Positions 1 to 11,600 of a stretch of DNA of 64,000 nucleotides are shown piece by piece (position 1 is the stretch's first letter; every line of letters starts with the position of its first letter). This DNA is from Streptomyces sp. Act143. Lineage in GTDB: Bacteria; Actinomycetota; Actinomycetes; Streptomycetales; Streptomycetaceae. The stretch is taken from assembly GCF_003143935.1 (NCBI RefSeq), contig NZ_QFRX01000001.1, positions 5,055,327 to 5,119,326 of the forward strand. Direction: 5' to 3'. Below the pieces are notes generated by a model. That model did not search any database and was not told the origin of the DNA. It was given only the letters and a program-made list of their open reading frames with translations. A program made the translations under genes and the position numbers.

Positions 1-1
1 C

Positions 2-220
2 GACGAGGACGAGCACCTGGACAAGCTGCGCGGCTACGCACAGGACTCCGGCGAGGGCCGCTGGACCGTGGAGGCCGCCATCGACAACGCGGTGCCGCTG
101 CCGGCGATCACCGCGTCCCTGTTCGCGCGGTTCGCGTCCCGGCAGGACGACTCGCCGCAGATGAAGATGATCGCGGCGCTGCGCAACCAGTTCGGCGGCC
201 ACGCGGTCGAGAAGAAGTAA
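2..220 (+). CDS. gnd: 6-phosphogluconate dehydrogenase, C-terminal end (partial)
   Basis: The reading frame enters from the left edge and ends at TAA 218-220, giving 72 residues. The tail has the features of the C-terminal helical domain of decarboxylating 6-phosphogluconate dehydrogenase (LRGYAQDSGEGRWTVEAA, then a LFARFASRQ segment and a basic end EKK). The enzyme oxidatively decarboxylates 6-phosphogluconate to ribulose 5-phosphate in the pentose phosphate pathway. In Streptomyces a gnd gene sits between dnaN and recF, which fits recF starting 54 bp downstream. The catalytic and cofactor domains are outside the window, so cofactor preference cannot be read here. Confidence 0.9.
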   Translation, partial: DEDEHLDKLRGYAQDSGEGRWTVEAAIDNAVPLPAITASLFARFASRQDDSPQMKMIAALRNQFGGHAVEKK

Positions 221-238
221 TCCACAGGGTTGTTCACA
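218..238. promoter_or_regulatory. Two degenerate DnaA-box-like sequences between gnd and recF
   Basis: TAATCCACA (218-226, overlapping the gnd stop) and TTGTTCACA (230-238) each differ by one base from the boxes TTATCCACA and TTGTCCACA. They lie close to where oriC is expected, but each has a mismatch, so function is uncertain. Confidence 0.35.
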
Positions 239-273
239 ACAGCCCACAAGCTGGGGGAGGTCGGCGCCCGACC

Positions 274-1395
274 ATGCACGTCACGCATTTGTCGCTGGCC
301 GACTTCCGCTCGTACGCCCGGGTCGAAGTTCCGCTCGACCCGGGCGTCACCGCCTTCGTCGGCCCCAACGGGCAGGGCAAGACGAACCTGGTCGAGGCGG
401 TCGGCTATCTCGCCACCCTCGGCAGCCACCGTGTCTCCTCCGACGCGCCCCTGGTCCGCATGGGGGCCGACCGTGCGGTGATCCGGGCGCAGGTCAGGCA
501 GGGCGACCGGCAGCAGCTGGTCGAGCTGGAGCTGAACCCGGGCAAGGCGAACCGTGCCCGCATCAACAGGTCGTCGCAGGTCAGGCCGCGTGATGTGCTC
601 GGCATCCTCAGGACCGTCCTCTTCGCCCCCGAGGACCTCGCCCTGGTGAAGGGCGACCCCGGGGAGCGGCGCCGCTTCCTCGACGAGCTGATCACCGCCC
701 GGTCCCCGCGCATGGCGGGCGTGCGCTCCGACTACGAGCGGGTCCTCAAGCAGCGCAACACCCTGCTGAAGTCGGCGGCGCTCGCGCGCCGGCACGGCGG
801 CCGTTCCATGGACCTGTCCACGCTCGACGTGTGGGACCAGCACCTCGCGCGCGTGGGCGCCGAGCTGCTCGCCCAGCGGCTCGACCTGATCGCCGCACTC
901 CAGCCGCTGGCCGACAAGGCGTACGAGCAGCTGGCGCCGGGCGGCGGCCCGATCGCCCTGGAGTACAAGCCGTCGGCGCCCGGCGAGGCCCACACGCGCG
1001 AGGATCTCCACGAGCAGCTCATGGCGGCGCTCGCGGAGGCCCGTAAGCAGGAGATCGAGCGGGGCGTCACCCTCGTGGGGCCCCATCGAGACGATGTGCT
1101 TCTCAAACTCGGTCAGCTGCCGGCCAAGGGATACGCCTCGCACGGCGAGTCCTGGTCGTATGCGCTGGCGCTGCGGCTCGCCTCGTACGACCTGCTGCGT
1201 GCGGAGGGCAACGAGCCGGTGCTGATCCTCGACGACGTGTTCGCCGAGCTGGACACCCGGCGTCGGGAGCGGCTGGCGGAGCTGGTGGCGCCCGGGGAGC
1301 AGGTGCTGGTGACGGCGGCGGTCGACGACGACGTACCGCATCTGCTGGTCGGGGCGCGGTACGCGGTCTCCGGTGGGGTGGTGGAGCGCGTATGA
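274..1395 (+). CDS. recF: DNA replication and repair protein RecF
   Basis: A 373-residue SMC/ABC-type ATPase that loads or stabilises RecA at gapped single-stranded DNA in the RecFOR pathway. The N-terminus begins MHVTHLSLADFRSY, followed by the Walker A motif GPNGQGKTN at about residues 30-38. A Walker B stretch LILDDVFAELD is near residues 315-325. Length is typical of actinobacterial RecF. The ATG at 274 is preceded by GGGGGAGG at about 254-260. The stop overlaps the start of the next gene (ATGA), so the two are translationally coupled. Position beside gyrB/gyrA and downstream of dnaN/gnd is the classical order. Confidence 0.97.
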   Translation: MHVTHLSLADFRSYARVEVPLDPGVTAFVGPNGQGKTNLVEAVGYLATLGSHRVSSDAPLVRMGADRAVIRAQVRQGDRQQLVELELNPGKANRARINRSSQVRPRDVLGILRTVLFAPEDLALVKGDPGERRRFLDELITARSPRMAGVRSDYERVLKQRNTLLKSAALARRHGGRSMDLSTLDVWDQHLARVGAELLAQRLDLIAALQPLADKAYEQLAPGGGPIALEYKPSAPGEAHTREDLHEQLMAALAEARKQEIERGVTLVGPHRDDVLLKLGQLPAKGYASHGESWSYALALRLASYDLLRAEGNEPVLILDDVFAELDTRRRERLAELVAPGEQVLVTAAVDDDVPHLLVGARYAVSGGVVERV

Positions 1396-1928
1396 GCGGC
1401 CCTCAGGAGCCCGCTCCGAAGAAGACGCCCGAGCCCTCCGGCATCGACCTCGCGCGCGTGGCGCTGCGCGCGGCCAAGGAGCAGGCACGCGCGCGTGGGG
1501 ACGCGGCGCAGCAGAAGAAGCAGGCGCGGCGGGGCGGCCTGCGCTCCGGCGCGCGCGCCGACGGGCGCGACCCGATGGCGCTGGGTGCGGCGATCAACCG
1601 GCTGATCAGTGACCGGGGCTGGGAGGCGCCGGCGGCGGTCGGCGGGGTCATGGGGCGCTGGCCGGAGATCGTCGGCGAGGACGTGGCCAAGCACTGTGTG
1701 CCGGAGCGCTACGACGAGGACGAGCGGGTGCTCGTGGTGCGCTGTGACTCGACCGCGTGGGCGACCAATCTGCGGCTGCTGGCGCCGACGCTGGTGGCGC
1801 GGCTCAACGAGGACCTGGGGCACGGTGCGGTGCGGGTGATCAAGGTGCAGGGGCCTGGTGGCCCCGCCCGGCGCTACGGTCCCCTGCGTGCCCCGGGCAG
1901 CACCGGCCCCGGTGACACCTACGGATGA
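1392..1928 (+). CDS. DciA-like DUF721 protein, probable helicase-loading factor
   Basis: A 178-residue protein of the DUF721 family. The first 60 residues are basic, Ala/Arg/Lys-rich and probably disordered. The conserved domain follows: a helix (INRLISDRGW), then WPEIVGEDVAKHC, then the hydrophobic strand LVVRCDSTAWATNLRLL and a final KVQG strand. This family includes DciA, which is thought to operate the replicative helicase DnaB in bacteria lacking DnaC/DnaI; M. tuberculosis Rv0004 occupies the same position between recF and gyrB. The start ATG overlaps the recF stop by four bases. Assignment to the family is firm; the helicase role is by homology. Confidence 0.88.
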   Translation: MSGPQEPAPKKTPEPSGIDLARVALRAAKEQARARGDAAQQKKQARRGGLRSGARADGRDPMALGAAINRLISDRGWEAPAAVGGVMGRWPEIVGEDVAKHCVPERYDEDERVLVVRCDSTAWATNLRLLAPTLVARLNEDLGHGAVRVIKVQGPGGPARRYGPLRAPGSTGPGDTYG

Positions 1929-1969
1929 CACGGACGAGCCCGCAAACCTGTGGGTGACAGACATCACAT

Positions 1970-2011
1970 CGACGGCCGTCGGCGGTCCTTCGGGACCTTC
2001 GGCGGCCGTCG
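1970..2011 (+). terminator. Compound hairpin after recF-dciA
   Basis: An outer 9-bp stem (CGACGGCCG 1970-1978 with CGGCCGTCG 2003-2011) encloses an inner GGTCC-TTCG-GGACC stem (1984-1997) closed by a stable UUCG-type loop. There is no T-run, as is common for Streptomyces terminators. Confidence 0.6.
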
Positions 2012-2353
2012 TGTCGTACACCCGCACGCGGTTGCGAATCGCGACCTGACTCCCAAGTAGCCAAGGGTTGACAGCCGGAAGCGCTGAGTGCCTCCGTGAG
2101 CCTCTTGGAGCCCCGCTCCGTATATGGGGACCCGGCGGAGCGGTATTTCGGGCGGCACATGAGGACTCAGGTACCGGCAAACCCCCATCACTGTCGGCGC
2201 TACCGGTAGACTGGAAGCCAATCCCGCCCCATTCGTGGGGACCGCCGGGACAAGCTGAGCAACGCTGATCAAGGCTTACCAACGCAACATGCCGCAGCCG
2301 CTCCGGCAACCCGCCGACGAGCTTGGCTCGTGCTGTGCCAGAAAGGGCGCTTC
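2012..2353 (+). promoter_or_regulatory. gyrB leader and probable promoter region
   Basis: No gene is visible in the 400 bases between dciA and gyrB. A TTGACA lies at 2068-2073 and a TAGACT at 2207-2212, but neither has a partner box at normal spacing. A hairpin pairs CCGCTCCG (2113-2120) with CGGAGCGG (2136-2143) around a 15-base loop. Gyrase genes are commonly controlled by supercoiling through their promoters; which element does this here is not clear. Confidence 0.4.
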
Positions 2354-4393
2354 GTGGCCGATTCCGGCAACCCCAACGAGAACATCCCGTCCACCGACGC
2401 CGGCGTGAACGGCGAGGTCACCGCCTCGTACGACGCCAGCGCCATCACCGTCCTCGAGGGTCTGGACGCGGTCCGCAAGCGACCCGGTATGTACATCGGC
2501 TCGACCGGCGAGCGCGGCCTGCACCACCTCGTGTACGAGGTGGTCGACAACTCCGTCGACGAGGCGCTGGCCGGGTACGCGGACACGATCGACGTGACGA
2601 TCCTCGCCGACGGCGGCGTCCGGGTCGTCGACAACGGCCGAGGCATCCCGGTGGGCATCGTCCCGTCCGAGGGCAAGCCCGCCGTCGAGGTCGTGCTGAC
2701 CGTGCTGCACGCGGGCGGCAAGTTCGGCGGTGGCGGTTACGCCGTCTCCGGTGGTCTGCACGGCGTGGGTGTGTCCGTCGTGAACGCCCTGTCGTCGAAG
2801 GTCGCCGTCGAGGTGAGGACCGACGGCCACCGCTGGACGCAGGACTACAAGATGGGCGTCCCGACCGCGGCGCTCGCGAAGCACGAGGCCACCGACGAGA
2901 CCGGCACCTCGGTCACCTTCTGGGCCGACGGCGACATCTTCGAGACCACGGAGTACTCCTTCGAGACGCTCTCGCGGCGTTTCCAGGAGATGGCGTTCCT
3001 CAACAAGGGTTTGACGATCAAACTCACTGACGAGCGCGAGTCGGCGAAGGCGACGTCCGGTGCGGACGAGGCCGGTGCGGACGAGAAGGCCGAGGTCAAG
3101 CACGTCACGTACCACTACGAGGGCGGCATCGTCGACTTCGTGAAGTACCTGAACTCCCGCAAGGGAGACCTGGTGCACCCCACGGTCATCGACCTGGAGG
3201 CGGAGGACAAGGACAAGAGCCTGTCCCTCGAGGTCGCGATGCAGTGGAACAGCGGCTACAGCGAGGGCGTGTACTCCTTCGCCAACATCATCCACACCCA
3301 CGAGGGCGGTACGCACGAGGAGGGCTTCCGTGCGGCGCTGACCTCCCTCATCAACAAGTACGCGCGCGACAAGAAGCTGCTGCGCGAGAAGGACGACAAC
3401 CTCACGGGTGACGACATCCGCGAGGGTCTGACGGCGATCATCTCGGTGAAGCTGAGCGAGCCGCAGTTCGAGGGCCAGACGAAGACCAAGCTGGGCAACA
3501 CGGAGGCGAAGACCTTCGTGCAGAAGGCCGTCTACGAGCACCTCAACGACTGGCTGGACCGCAACCCGGTGGAGGCCGCGGACATCATCCGCAAGGGCAT
3601 CCAGGCGGCCACCGCGCGCGTGGCGGCCCGTAAGGCGCGCGACCTGACGCGTCGCAAGGGTCTGCTGGAGTCGGCGTCGTTGCCGGGCAAGCTGAGCGAC
3701 TGCCAGTCCAACGACCCCACCAAGTGCGAGATCTTCATCGTCGAGGGTGACTCCGCCGGCGGCTCGGCCAAGTCCGGCCGCAACCCGCAGTACCAGGCGA
3801 TCCTCCCGATCCGAGGCAAGATCCTCAACGTCGAGAAGGCGCGGATCGACAAGATCCTGCAGAACCAGGAGATCCAGGCGCTGATCTCGGCCTTCGGCAC
3901 GGGTGTGCACGAGGACTTCGACATCGAGAAGCTCCGCTATCACAAGATCATCCTGATGGCGGACGCCGACGTCGACGGCCAGCACATCTCCACCCTGCTG
4001 CTGACGTTCCTGTTCCGCTTCATGCGGCCGCTGGTCGAGGCCGGGCACGTCTACCTCTCCCGTCCCCCGCTGTACAAGATCAAGTGGGGCCGGGACGACA
4101 TCGAGTACGCGTACTCGGACCGTGAGCGCGACGCGCTGATCGAGATGGGCCGCCAGCGCGGCAAGCGGGTGCGCGAGGACTCGATCCAGCGCTTCAAGGG
4201 TCTCGGCGAGATGAACGCCGAGGAGCTGCGCGTGACCACCATGGACGTCGAGCACCGCGTCCTCGGCCAGGTCACCCTCGACGACGCCGCCCAGGCCGAC
4301 GACCTGTTCTCGGTCCTGATGGGCGAGGACGTCGAGGCCCGCCGCGCGTTCATCCAGCGCAACGCCAAGGACGTCCGCTTCCTCGACATCTGA
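2354..4393 (+). CDS. gyrB: DNA gyrase subunit B
   Basis: ATPase subunit of gyrase (679 residues from GTG 2354), which with GyrA introduces negative supercoils. Visible features are the GHKL ATPase motif EVVDNSVDEALAG near residue 60, the K-loop and GGKFGGG region near residue 125, the toprim motif EGDSAGGS near residue 465, the LPIRGKILNVEKA stretch, DADVDGQH metal-binding acidic residues, and the canonical end RNAKDVRFLDI. I chose GTG 2354 because it has an AAAGGG upstream and gives the expected VADSGNPNENIP N-terminus; an in-frame GTG at 2330 would add eight residues. A type II topoisomerase of the GyrB rather than ParE kind is indicated by pairing with gyrA 42 bp downstream. Confidence 0.97.
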   Translation: MADSGNPNENIPSTDAGVNGEVTASYDASAITVLEGLDAVRKRPGMYIGSTGERGLHHLVYEVVDNSVDEALAGYADTIDVTILADGGVRVVDNGRGIPVGIVPSEGKPAVEVVLTVLHAGGKFGGGGYAVSGGLHGVGVSVVNALSSKVAVEVRTDGHRWTQDYKMGVPTAALAKHEATDETGTSVTFWADGDIFETTEYSFETLSRRFQEMAFLNKGLTIKLTDERESAKATSGADEAGADEKAEVKHVTYHYEGGIVDFVKYLNSRKGDLVHPTVIDLEAEDKDKSLSLEVAMQWNSGYSEGVYSFANIIHTHEGGTHEEGFRAALTSLINKYARDKKLLREKDDNLTGDDIREGLTAIISVKLSEPQFEGQTKTKLGNTEAKTFVQKAVYEHLNDWLDRNPVEAADIIRKGIQAATARVAARKARDLTRRKGLLESASLPGKLSDCQSNDPTKCEIFIVEGDSAGGSAKSGRNPQYQAILPIRGKILNVEKARIDKILQNQEIQALISAFGTGVHEDFDIEKLRYHKIILMADADVDGQHISTLLLTFLFRFMRPLVEAGHVYLSRPPLYKIKWGRDDIEYAYSDRERDALIEMGRQRGKRVREDSIQRFKGLGEMNAEELRVTTMDVEHRVLGQVTLDDAAQADDLFSVLMGEDVEARRAFIQRNAKDVRFLDI

Positions 4394-4435
4394 GTCGGTC
4401 TCAGCTGACCGCACCAGGAAGGATCTTCACCAGCA

Positions 4436-7030
<2,595 letters not shown>

Positions 7031-7047
7031 CACGAGGAGTGAGTCAC

Positions 7048-7869
7048 GTGAGCGGAGCCACGGGCGCCGGACCGTCCAGTACCTCTTCCGGTACGGACAC
7101 GGACGACGGCGGTCGTGGCTCCGCCGCGCGTACGAACGCCGCGCGGACGACCGACGCGCGCACCACGGACGGGCGGGCGACAGATTCGCACACGACCCAG
7201 CTGAAGGCGATCAAGTCGCCCGCGAAGGACTCTCCCGCACCCGACGCACCTGGATCACAGGGGGGAACTGTGACGGACACCCGAGGCCCGCAGACCCAGC
7301 AGTACGCGGCCGGCGCGGGCCCGGCTGCTCCGGGCGCACAGCCGCAGCCGTCGGCCCAGCAGGCGCCGTCGCCGCTGCCGGGGGAACGCCAGCCGCAGCA
7401 GGCCGCGGGGCCCTACCACCCGCCGCAGGCCTACCAGGCGCAGGCGGCTCCCACGGGCGCCGTACGCCGGCCGCGCACCGGCGCGCGGACGACACCGCGC
7501 ACCCGCAAGGCGCGGCTGCGGGTGGCCAAGGCCGACCCCTGGTCGGTGATGAAGGTCAGCTTCCTGCTCTCCATCGCGCTCGGCATCTGCACGATCGTCG
7601 CGGCTGCCGTCCTGTGGATGGTCATGGACGCGATGGGCGTCTTCTCGACGGTCGGCGGCACCATCTCGGAGGCGACCGGCTCGAACGAGTCCAACGGCTT
7701 CGACCTCCAGGCGTTCCTCTCCCTGCCGAACGTCCTGCTGTTCACGACGATCATCGCGGTCATCGACGTCGTCCTCGCGACGGCCCTCGCGACCCTCGGC
7801 GCGTTCATCTACAACCTCTCCGCCGGCTTCGTCGGCGGCGTCGAGCTGACGCTCGCCGAGGACGAGTGA
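7048..7869 (+). CDS. DUF3566 membrane protein downstream of gyrA
   Basis: A 273-residue protein whose first 150 residues are Thr/Ala/Pro/Gln-rich and look disordered (TTDGRATD, PQPSAQQAPSP). The C-terminal DUF3566 domain begins at a basic stretch (RKARLRVAKADPWSVMKVSFLLS) and has two membrane helices separated by a short loop with SNGFDLQAFLSLPN. Homologues follow gyrA throughout actinobacteria (M. tuberculosis Rv0007). Function is not established. GAGGAG at 7034-7039 favours the GTG at 7048 over the GTG at 7039. The gene is 17 bp from gyrA and probably cotranscribed. Confidence 0.88.
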   Translation: MSGATGAGPSSTSSGTDTDDGGRGSAARTNAARTTDARTTDGRATDSHTTQLKAIKSPAKDSPAPDAPGSQGGTVTDTRGPQTQQYAAGAGPAAPGAQPQPSAQQAPSPLPGERQPQQAAGPYHPPQAYQAQAAPTGAVRRPRTGARTTPRTRKARLRVAKADPWSVMKVSFLLSIALGICTIVAAAVLWMVMDAMGVFSTVGGTISEATGSNESNGFDLQAFLSLPNVLLFTTIIAVIDVVLATALATLGAFIYNLSAGFVGGVELTLAEDE

Positions 7870-7888
7870 GCGGCCCCGACTATCGATT

Positions 7889-7917
7889 TTGGGACTGCCC
7901 CGGTCGTGCGCTAATCT
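7889..7917 (+). promoter_or_regulatory. Sigma70-type promoter of tRNA-Ile
   Basis: TTGGGA (7889-7894) and TAATCT (7912-7917) are 17 bp apart and end 40 bp before the tRNA. This is one of the clearest promoter matches in the window. Confidence 0.65.
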
Positions 7918-7957
7918 TCAGGAGTCAGCGCGCGGGACACACACCGCAGAGCGCGGC

Positions 7958-8031
7958 GGGGCTATAGCTCAGTTGGTTAGAGCGCATCCCTGATAAGGAT
8001 GAGGCCACAGGTTCAAATCCTGTTAGCCCCA
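7958..8031 (+). tRNA. tRNA-Ile (anticodon GAT)
   Basis: A 74-nt cloverleaf. The acceptor stem pairs GGGGCTA with TAGCCCC, with discriminator A at 8031. The D-arm has AGCTCAGTTGGTTAGAGC, the anticodon loop reads CTGATAA (GAT) and the T-loop reads GGTTCAAATCC. CCA is not encoded. The position after gyrA matches M. tuberculosis ileT. Confidence 0.97.
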
Positions 8032-8040
8032 CAGCACGAA

Positions 8041-8071
8041 GACCCCCGGTCCACAGGACCGGGGGTCTTTT
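8041..8071 (+). terminator. Rho-independent terminator after tRNA-Ile
   Basis: A perfect 12-bp stem (8041-8052 with 8056-8067) with loop ACA is followed by TTTT. Confidence 0.9.
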
Positions 8072-8101
8072 GGCACCCATCGTCGAGAGCCAGGAGGGGA
8101 C

Positions 8102-8491
8102 ATGCTGGACGGGCTGCGGGATTACACGGGGAGCATCCTGGTTTTCGGGATCCCTCTTGCCGCGGGCGCGGCCCTGTTCATCTGGCGCCACCAAAATCTG
8201 GCCCGCCGGGGCGTGACCGTCAGCGCGCTGTGCACCAACACCGCCCGGGACGCCAAGGGCCTGGTCACGCTCCGTCTGATGTATGAGGTGGACGGCAGGC
8301 AGTACCACCGCAACAGCATGCCGTACCAGTTCCCGCCCATCGGGGTGGGGCAGCGGCTGGACATCATCTACGACGCGAAAACCCCCGAGTACGCCGAGGT
8401 CGTGGAGCAGCGGGGGCGAGGCCGAGTGCCGTGGTTCGTCGGAGGAATTGCCCTGCTCTTCCTGGTGCTGCTCGGCCTCGCGCATCTGTGA
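8102..8491 (+). CDS. DUF3592-type membrane protein
   Basis: A 129-residue protein with a membrane helix at each end (about residues 10-27 and 108-127). Between them is a soluble domain of about 75 residues with the strand pattern LVTLRLMYEVDGRQYHRNS, then GVGQRLDIIYDAKTPEYAEV. This matches the DUF3592 family of small bacterial membrane proteins of unknown function, in which a beta-rich domain sits between two helices. AGGAGGGGA precedes ATG 8102. It stands alone between tRNA-Ile and a convergent gene and shares no operon. Confidence 0.75.
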   Translation: MLDGLRDYTGSILVFGIPLAAGAALFIWRHQNLARRGVTVSALCTNTARDAKGLVTLRLMYEVDGRQYHRNSMPYQFPPIGVGQRLDIIYDAKTPEYAEVVEQRGRGRVPWFVGGIALLFLVLLGLAHL

Positions 8492-8513
8492 GGCGCGTCC
8501 GGTGCACGGAAAG

Positions 8514-8553
8514 GCCCGGTCGCTGGCGACGGGGGATGCACCAGCGACCGGGC
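8514..8553. terminator. Long hairpin between convergent genes
   Basis: A 13-bp perfect stem (8514-8526 with 8541-8553) with a 14-base loop lies between the convergent DUF3592 and STAND genes. There is no T-run, but the position suggests bidirectional termination. Confidence 0.7.
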
Positions 8554-8619
8554 TATGGCCAAGGCTAACAACGGGGAAGGTGCTGGGGGAGGCGGCTGCT
8601 CGGGACCGGTGAGGTGTTG

Positions 8620-8645
8620 TGACCGGGATCACGTGATCCCGGTCA
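8620..8645. terminator. 26-bp perfect palindrome overlapping the STAND gene stop
   Basis: Positions 8620-8645 are a perfect palindrome centred on CACGTG. Its last three bases are the stop codon of the minus-strand STAND gene. It probably acts as part of a terminator for that gene. Confidence 0.55.
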
Positions 8646-11600
8646 GTCCTCGCACGGGGGTTCATAGGCGAGCCGGGGCAGGTACTCGTGCCATTTGCCG
8701 GGCGTCAGGACGCCGTGCGTGGCCGAGCAGACGCGGTGGACCGCCGCGTCGACGTCGAGATTCCACAGCCGTACGGTGTCGACGCCACTGGAGATGCCCA
8801 GCAGATCGGCGCGCGGGCTGAAGGACAGGAAGCTGCCCGTCCTGCCGTTGGGGGTCATCGCCTGCCCGATGGGCGTCGCCAGCGCCGGGTCGGTGACGTC
8901 CCAGGCGCGGACCGTGTTGTCGTTGCCGCCGCTGGCCAGGGTGTCGCCGTCCCGGCTGAAGGTCAGGGACACGATCGCCTCGGTGTGGCCGGTGAGAACG
9001 GGGCCGGCCTGTGCCGCGTCGCCGGGGTCGGTGACGTCCCACAGGCGGACCGTGTCGTCGTCACCGGCGCTGGCCAGGGTGTGGCCGTCCGGGCTGTAGG
9101 CGAGGGTGTCGATGGGGCCGGAATGGCCGGTGAGCGGCTTGCCGAGCGGGGTCGCGTGACCGGGGTCGGTGACGTCCCACAGCCGTACGGTGTCGTCGGC
9201 GCCGCCGCTGGCCAGGGTGCGGCTGTCCGGGCCGAACACCAGGGAGTTGACGTACCCCTTGTGGCCGGACAGCGGGGCGCCCAGCCGGGTGAGGTGCGTG
9301 GGGTCGGTGACGTTCCACAGCTGGATCGTGCGGTCGTCGTGGGCCGTCGCCAGCAGCCGGCCGTCCGGGCTGAACGCCAGCGCCTCGGGACCCGGGAAAC
9401 GCGTCCGGAGGGGGACGGGGCGGCCGTAGGGGACCGGACGGCGGGGATCGGCGACGTTCCACAGCTGCACCGCGTGACTGCCCGTCAGGACCGCCAGGAC
9501 GCGGCCGCCGGGGGCGTACGCCAGCGCGTGGATGTCGCCCTCACCCGGTCGGAAGGGGGTGCCCAGGGGCTTGGGGCGGTCGGGGTCGGTGACGTTCCAC
9601 AGACGGACGCGTTCGTCGCGGGCCGCGGTGGCGAGGACGCGGCCGTCGGGGCGGAACGCACCGATCCTGCCGGTCATGTCCGAGGTGGGGACCGACCACA
9701 GGCGGACCTTGTTGTCGCCGTTGCCGGTGGCGAGCGTACGGCCGTCGGGGCTGAAGCCGAGGGCGTACATCTCCCCGCTCGCGCCCGCCAACGGCTCCCC
9801 TATCTGCGACGGGTAGGCGGGGTCGGCGACGTTCCACAGGCTGGCCGTGCTGTCGGCGCTCGCGGCGGCCAGGCGCGTGCCGTCGGGGCTGAACGCCACC
9901 GACCAGACGGGGCCGGTGTGCCCGGTCAGCGGGGTGCCCAGCGGCTCGGGTCGGCGTGGATCGGCCACGTTCCACAGCCGTACGGTGTCGTCCGTGCTGC
10001 CGCTGGCGAGGGTACGGCCGTCCGGACTGAACGCCACGGAGTGGATGAGCCCGGTGTGCCCGGTCAACGGGCCCCCCAGCGGCTTCGGTTCGCGCGGTTC
10101 GGCCGTGTCCCACAGGCGGATCGTGTCGTCGTCGCCCCCGGCCGCCAGGGTCCGTCCGTCGGGACTGAACGCGACGGACCGCACGGCGGCGGTGGAGCCG
10201 GTGAGCGGCTTGCCGAGCGCCGCCGGGTGCGCGGGGTCGGTCACGTTCCACAGCCGTACGGTGCGGTCGTCGCCGGCGGAGGCCAGGGTGCGACCGTCCG
10301 GACTGAACGCGACGAGGTAGATCGTGCCGTCGTGGCCGGTCAGGGGCGCACCGAGGAGACGCGGGCGGCTCGGCTGCCGTACGTCCCACAGGCGGATCGT
10401 TCCGTCGTCCGAGGCGCTGGCGAGCGTGCGGCCGTCCGGGCTGAAGACCGCGCCGCTGACCCAGCTCGTGTGACCGGTCAGCGGCCTGCCGAGCGGCTTG
10501 GGGCGGGCGGGGTCGGAGACGTCCCACAGGCGGACCGTGCGGTCGTAACCGGCGGTGGCGAGGATGCGGCCGTCGGGGCTGAACGAGGTCAGGTAGACGG
10601 CGCCCGTGTGGCCCAGCAGCGGGGTGGCCAGCGGGGCGTTGGCCGTCGACAGCAGGCGGCTGCGCGCGCCCTCGTCGCCCCCGCGCAGCCGGTGCGCCAC
10701 CAGGGCGAGCTGGGCGGACAGCGAGGGATCGGTGTCCTGGAAGCGGTCCGACTCGGCGACCACCTGCTCGAAGACGGCGTCGTCCCGCTGCTTCCACGCG
10801 ATCACCGCGGCGCAGACGGCGACCAGGGTCAGCGCGAGCAGCGCGGAGATCGCGGCCCGGCTGATCCACACCGTGCGCCGGCGCAGCCGTACCGAAGCCG
10901 CCAGGAACTCCGTCGCGCTGCGGGTCAGGAGGGTGTCGCCGGCCGACTTCGCCCAGGTGCGGGCCTGTTCGAGACGCGAGCCGCGGTACAGCAGCGCGGA
11001 GTCGCGGTCGGAGTCCTCCCAGGACCTGCCGTCCTCCTCCAGGCGCTGGCGCAGCAGATTGCCGCCCCGGTCCTCGTCGATCCAGTCGCGCAGCCGCGGC
11101 CAGGCGTGCAGGAGCGCCTCGTGGGTGATCTCCACCGTCTCCGCGTCCAAGGTCACCAGCCGGGCCCGTACCAGCGCCTCCAGGGACTCCTCGGTCTTGT
11201 CGGGGTCCGCCGACTCCGCCGCCAGCTGCCGCCGCGTCCCGCGCCTGCGGGTGGCCTGGGTGTCCTCGCCGAGCCGGACCAGCCGCAGCAGGAGCAGTCG
11301 TGCGGCGGTACGGGCGGCCGGGTCCAGGCCGGACCAGGCCCGCTCGGCGGTCGCCGCCACCGCGCCCTGGATACCGCCCGCGGCGCGGTAGCCGGCCAGC
11401 GTCAGCCGGCCCGACTTGCGGCGCTGCCAGGTCGCGAGCAGGGCGTGGGACAGCAGCGGCAGCACCCCGGCGTCGTGGGCCCCGCGCGGCCCGTCGGCGC
11501 TCACCTCGCGCACGATCAGCTCCGCCAGGCCCGGCTCCAGCTCCAGCCCGACGGCCTTCGCCGGGGCGGTCACGGCCTCGCGCAGCTCCGCGCTGGTCAG

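Noticed and set aside
34..1488. A 484-residue open frame on the minus strand across recF
   Set aside because: It has no recognisable domain and opposes a clear recF gene; it is a high-GC antisense frame.
7041..7054. CACGTG before the DUF3566 gene as parS
   Set aside because: Too many mismatches in the flanks; the match is only to the central bases.
8628..8637. CACGTG core of the palindrome as parS
   Set aside because: The flanks are GATC, not TTTC/GAAA, so only the six central bases match parS.
9461..10534. Repeated TTCCACAG and TCCCACAG words as DnaA boxes
   Set aside because: They encode the repeated LWNV/LWDV segments of WD40 repeats in the STAND gene, so the recurrence is coding.
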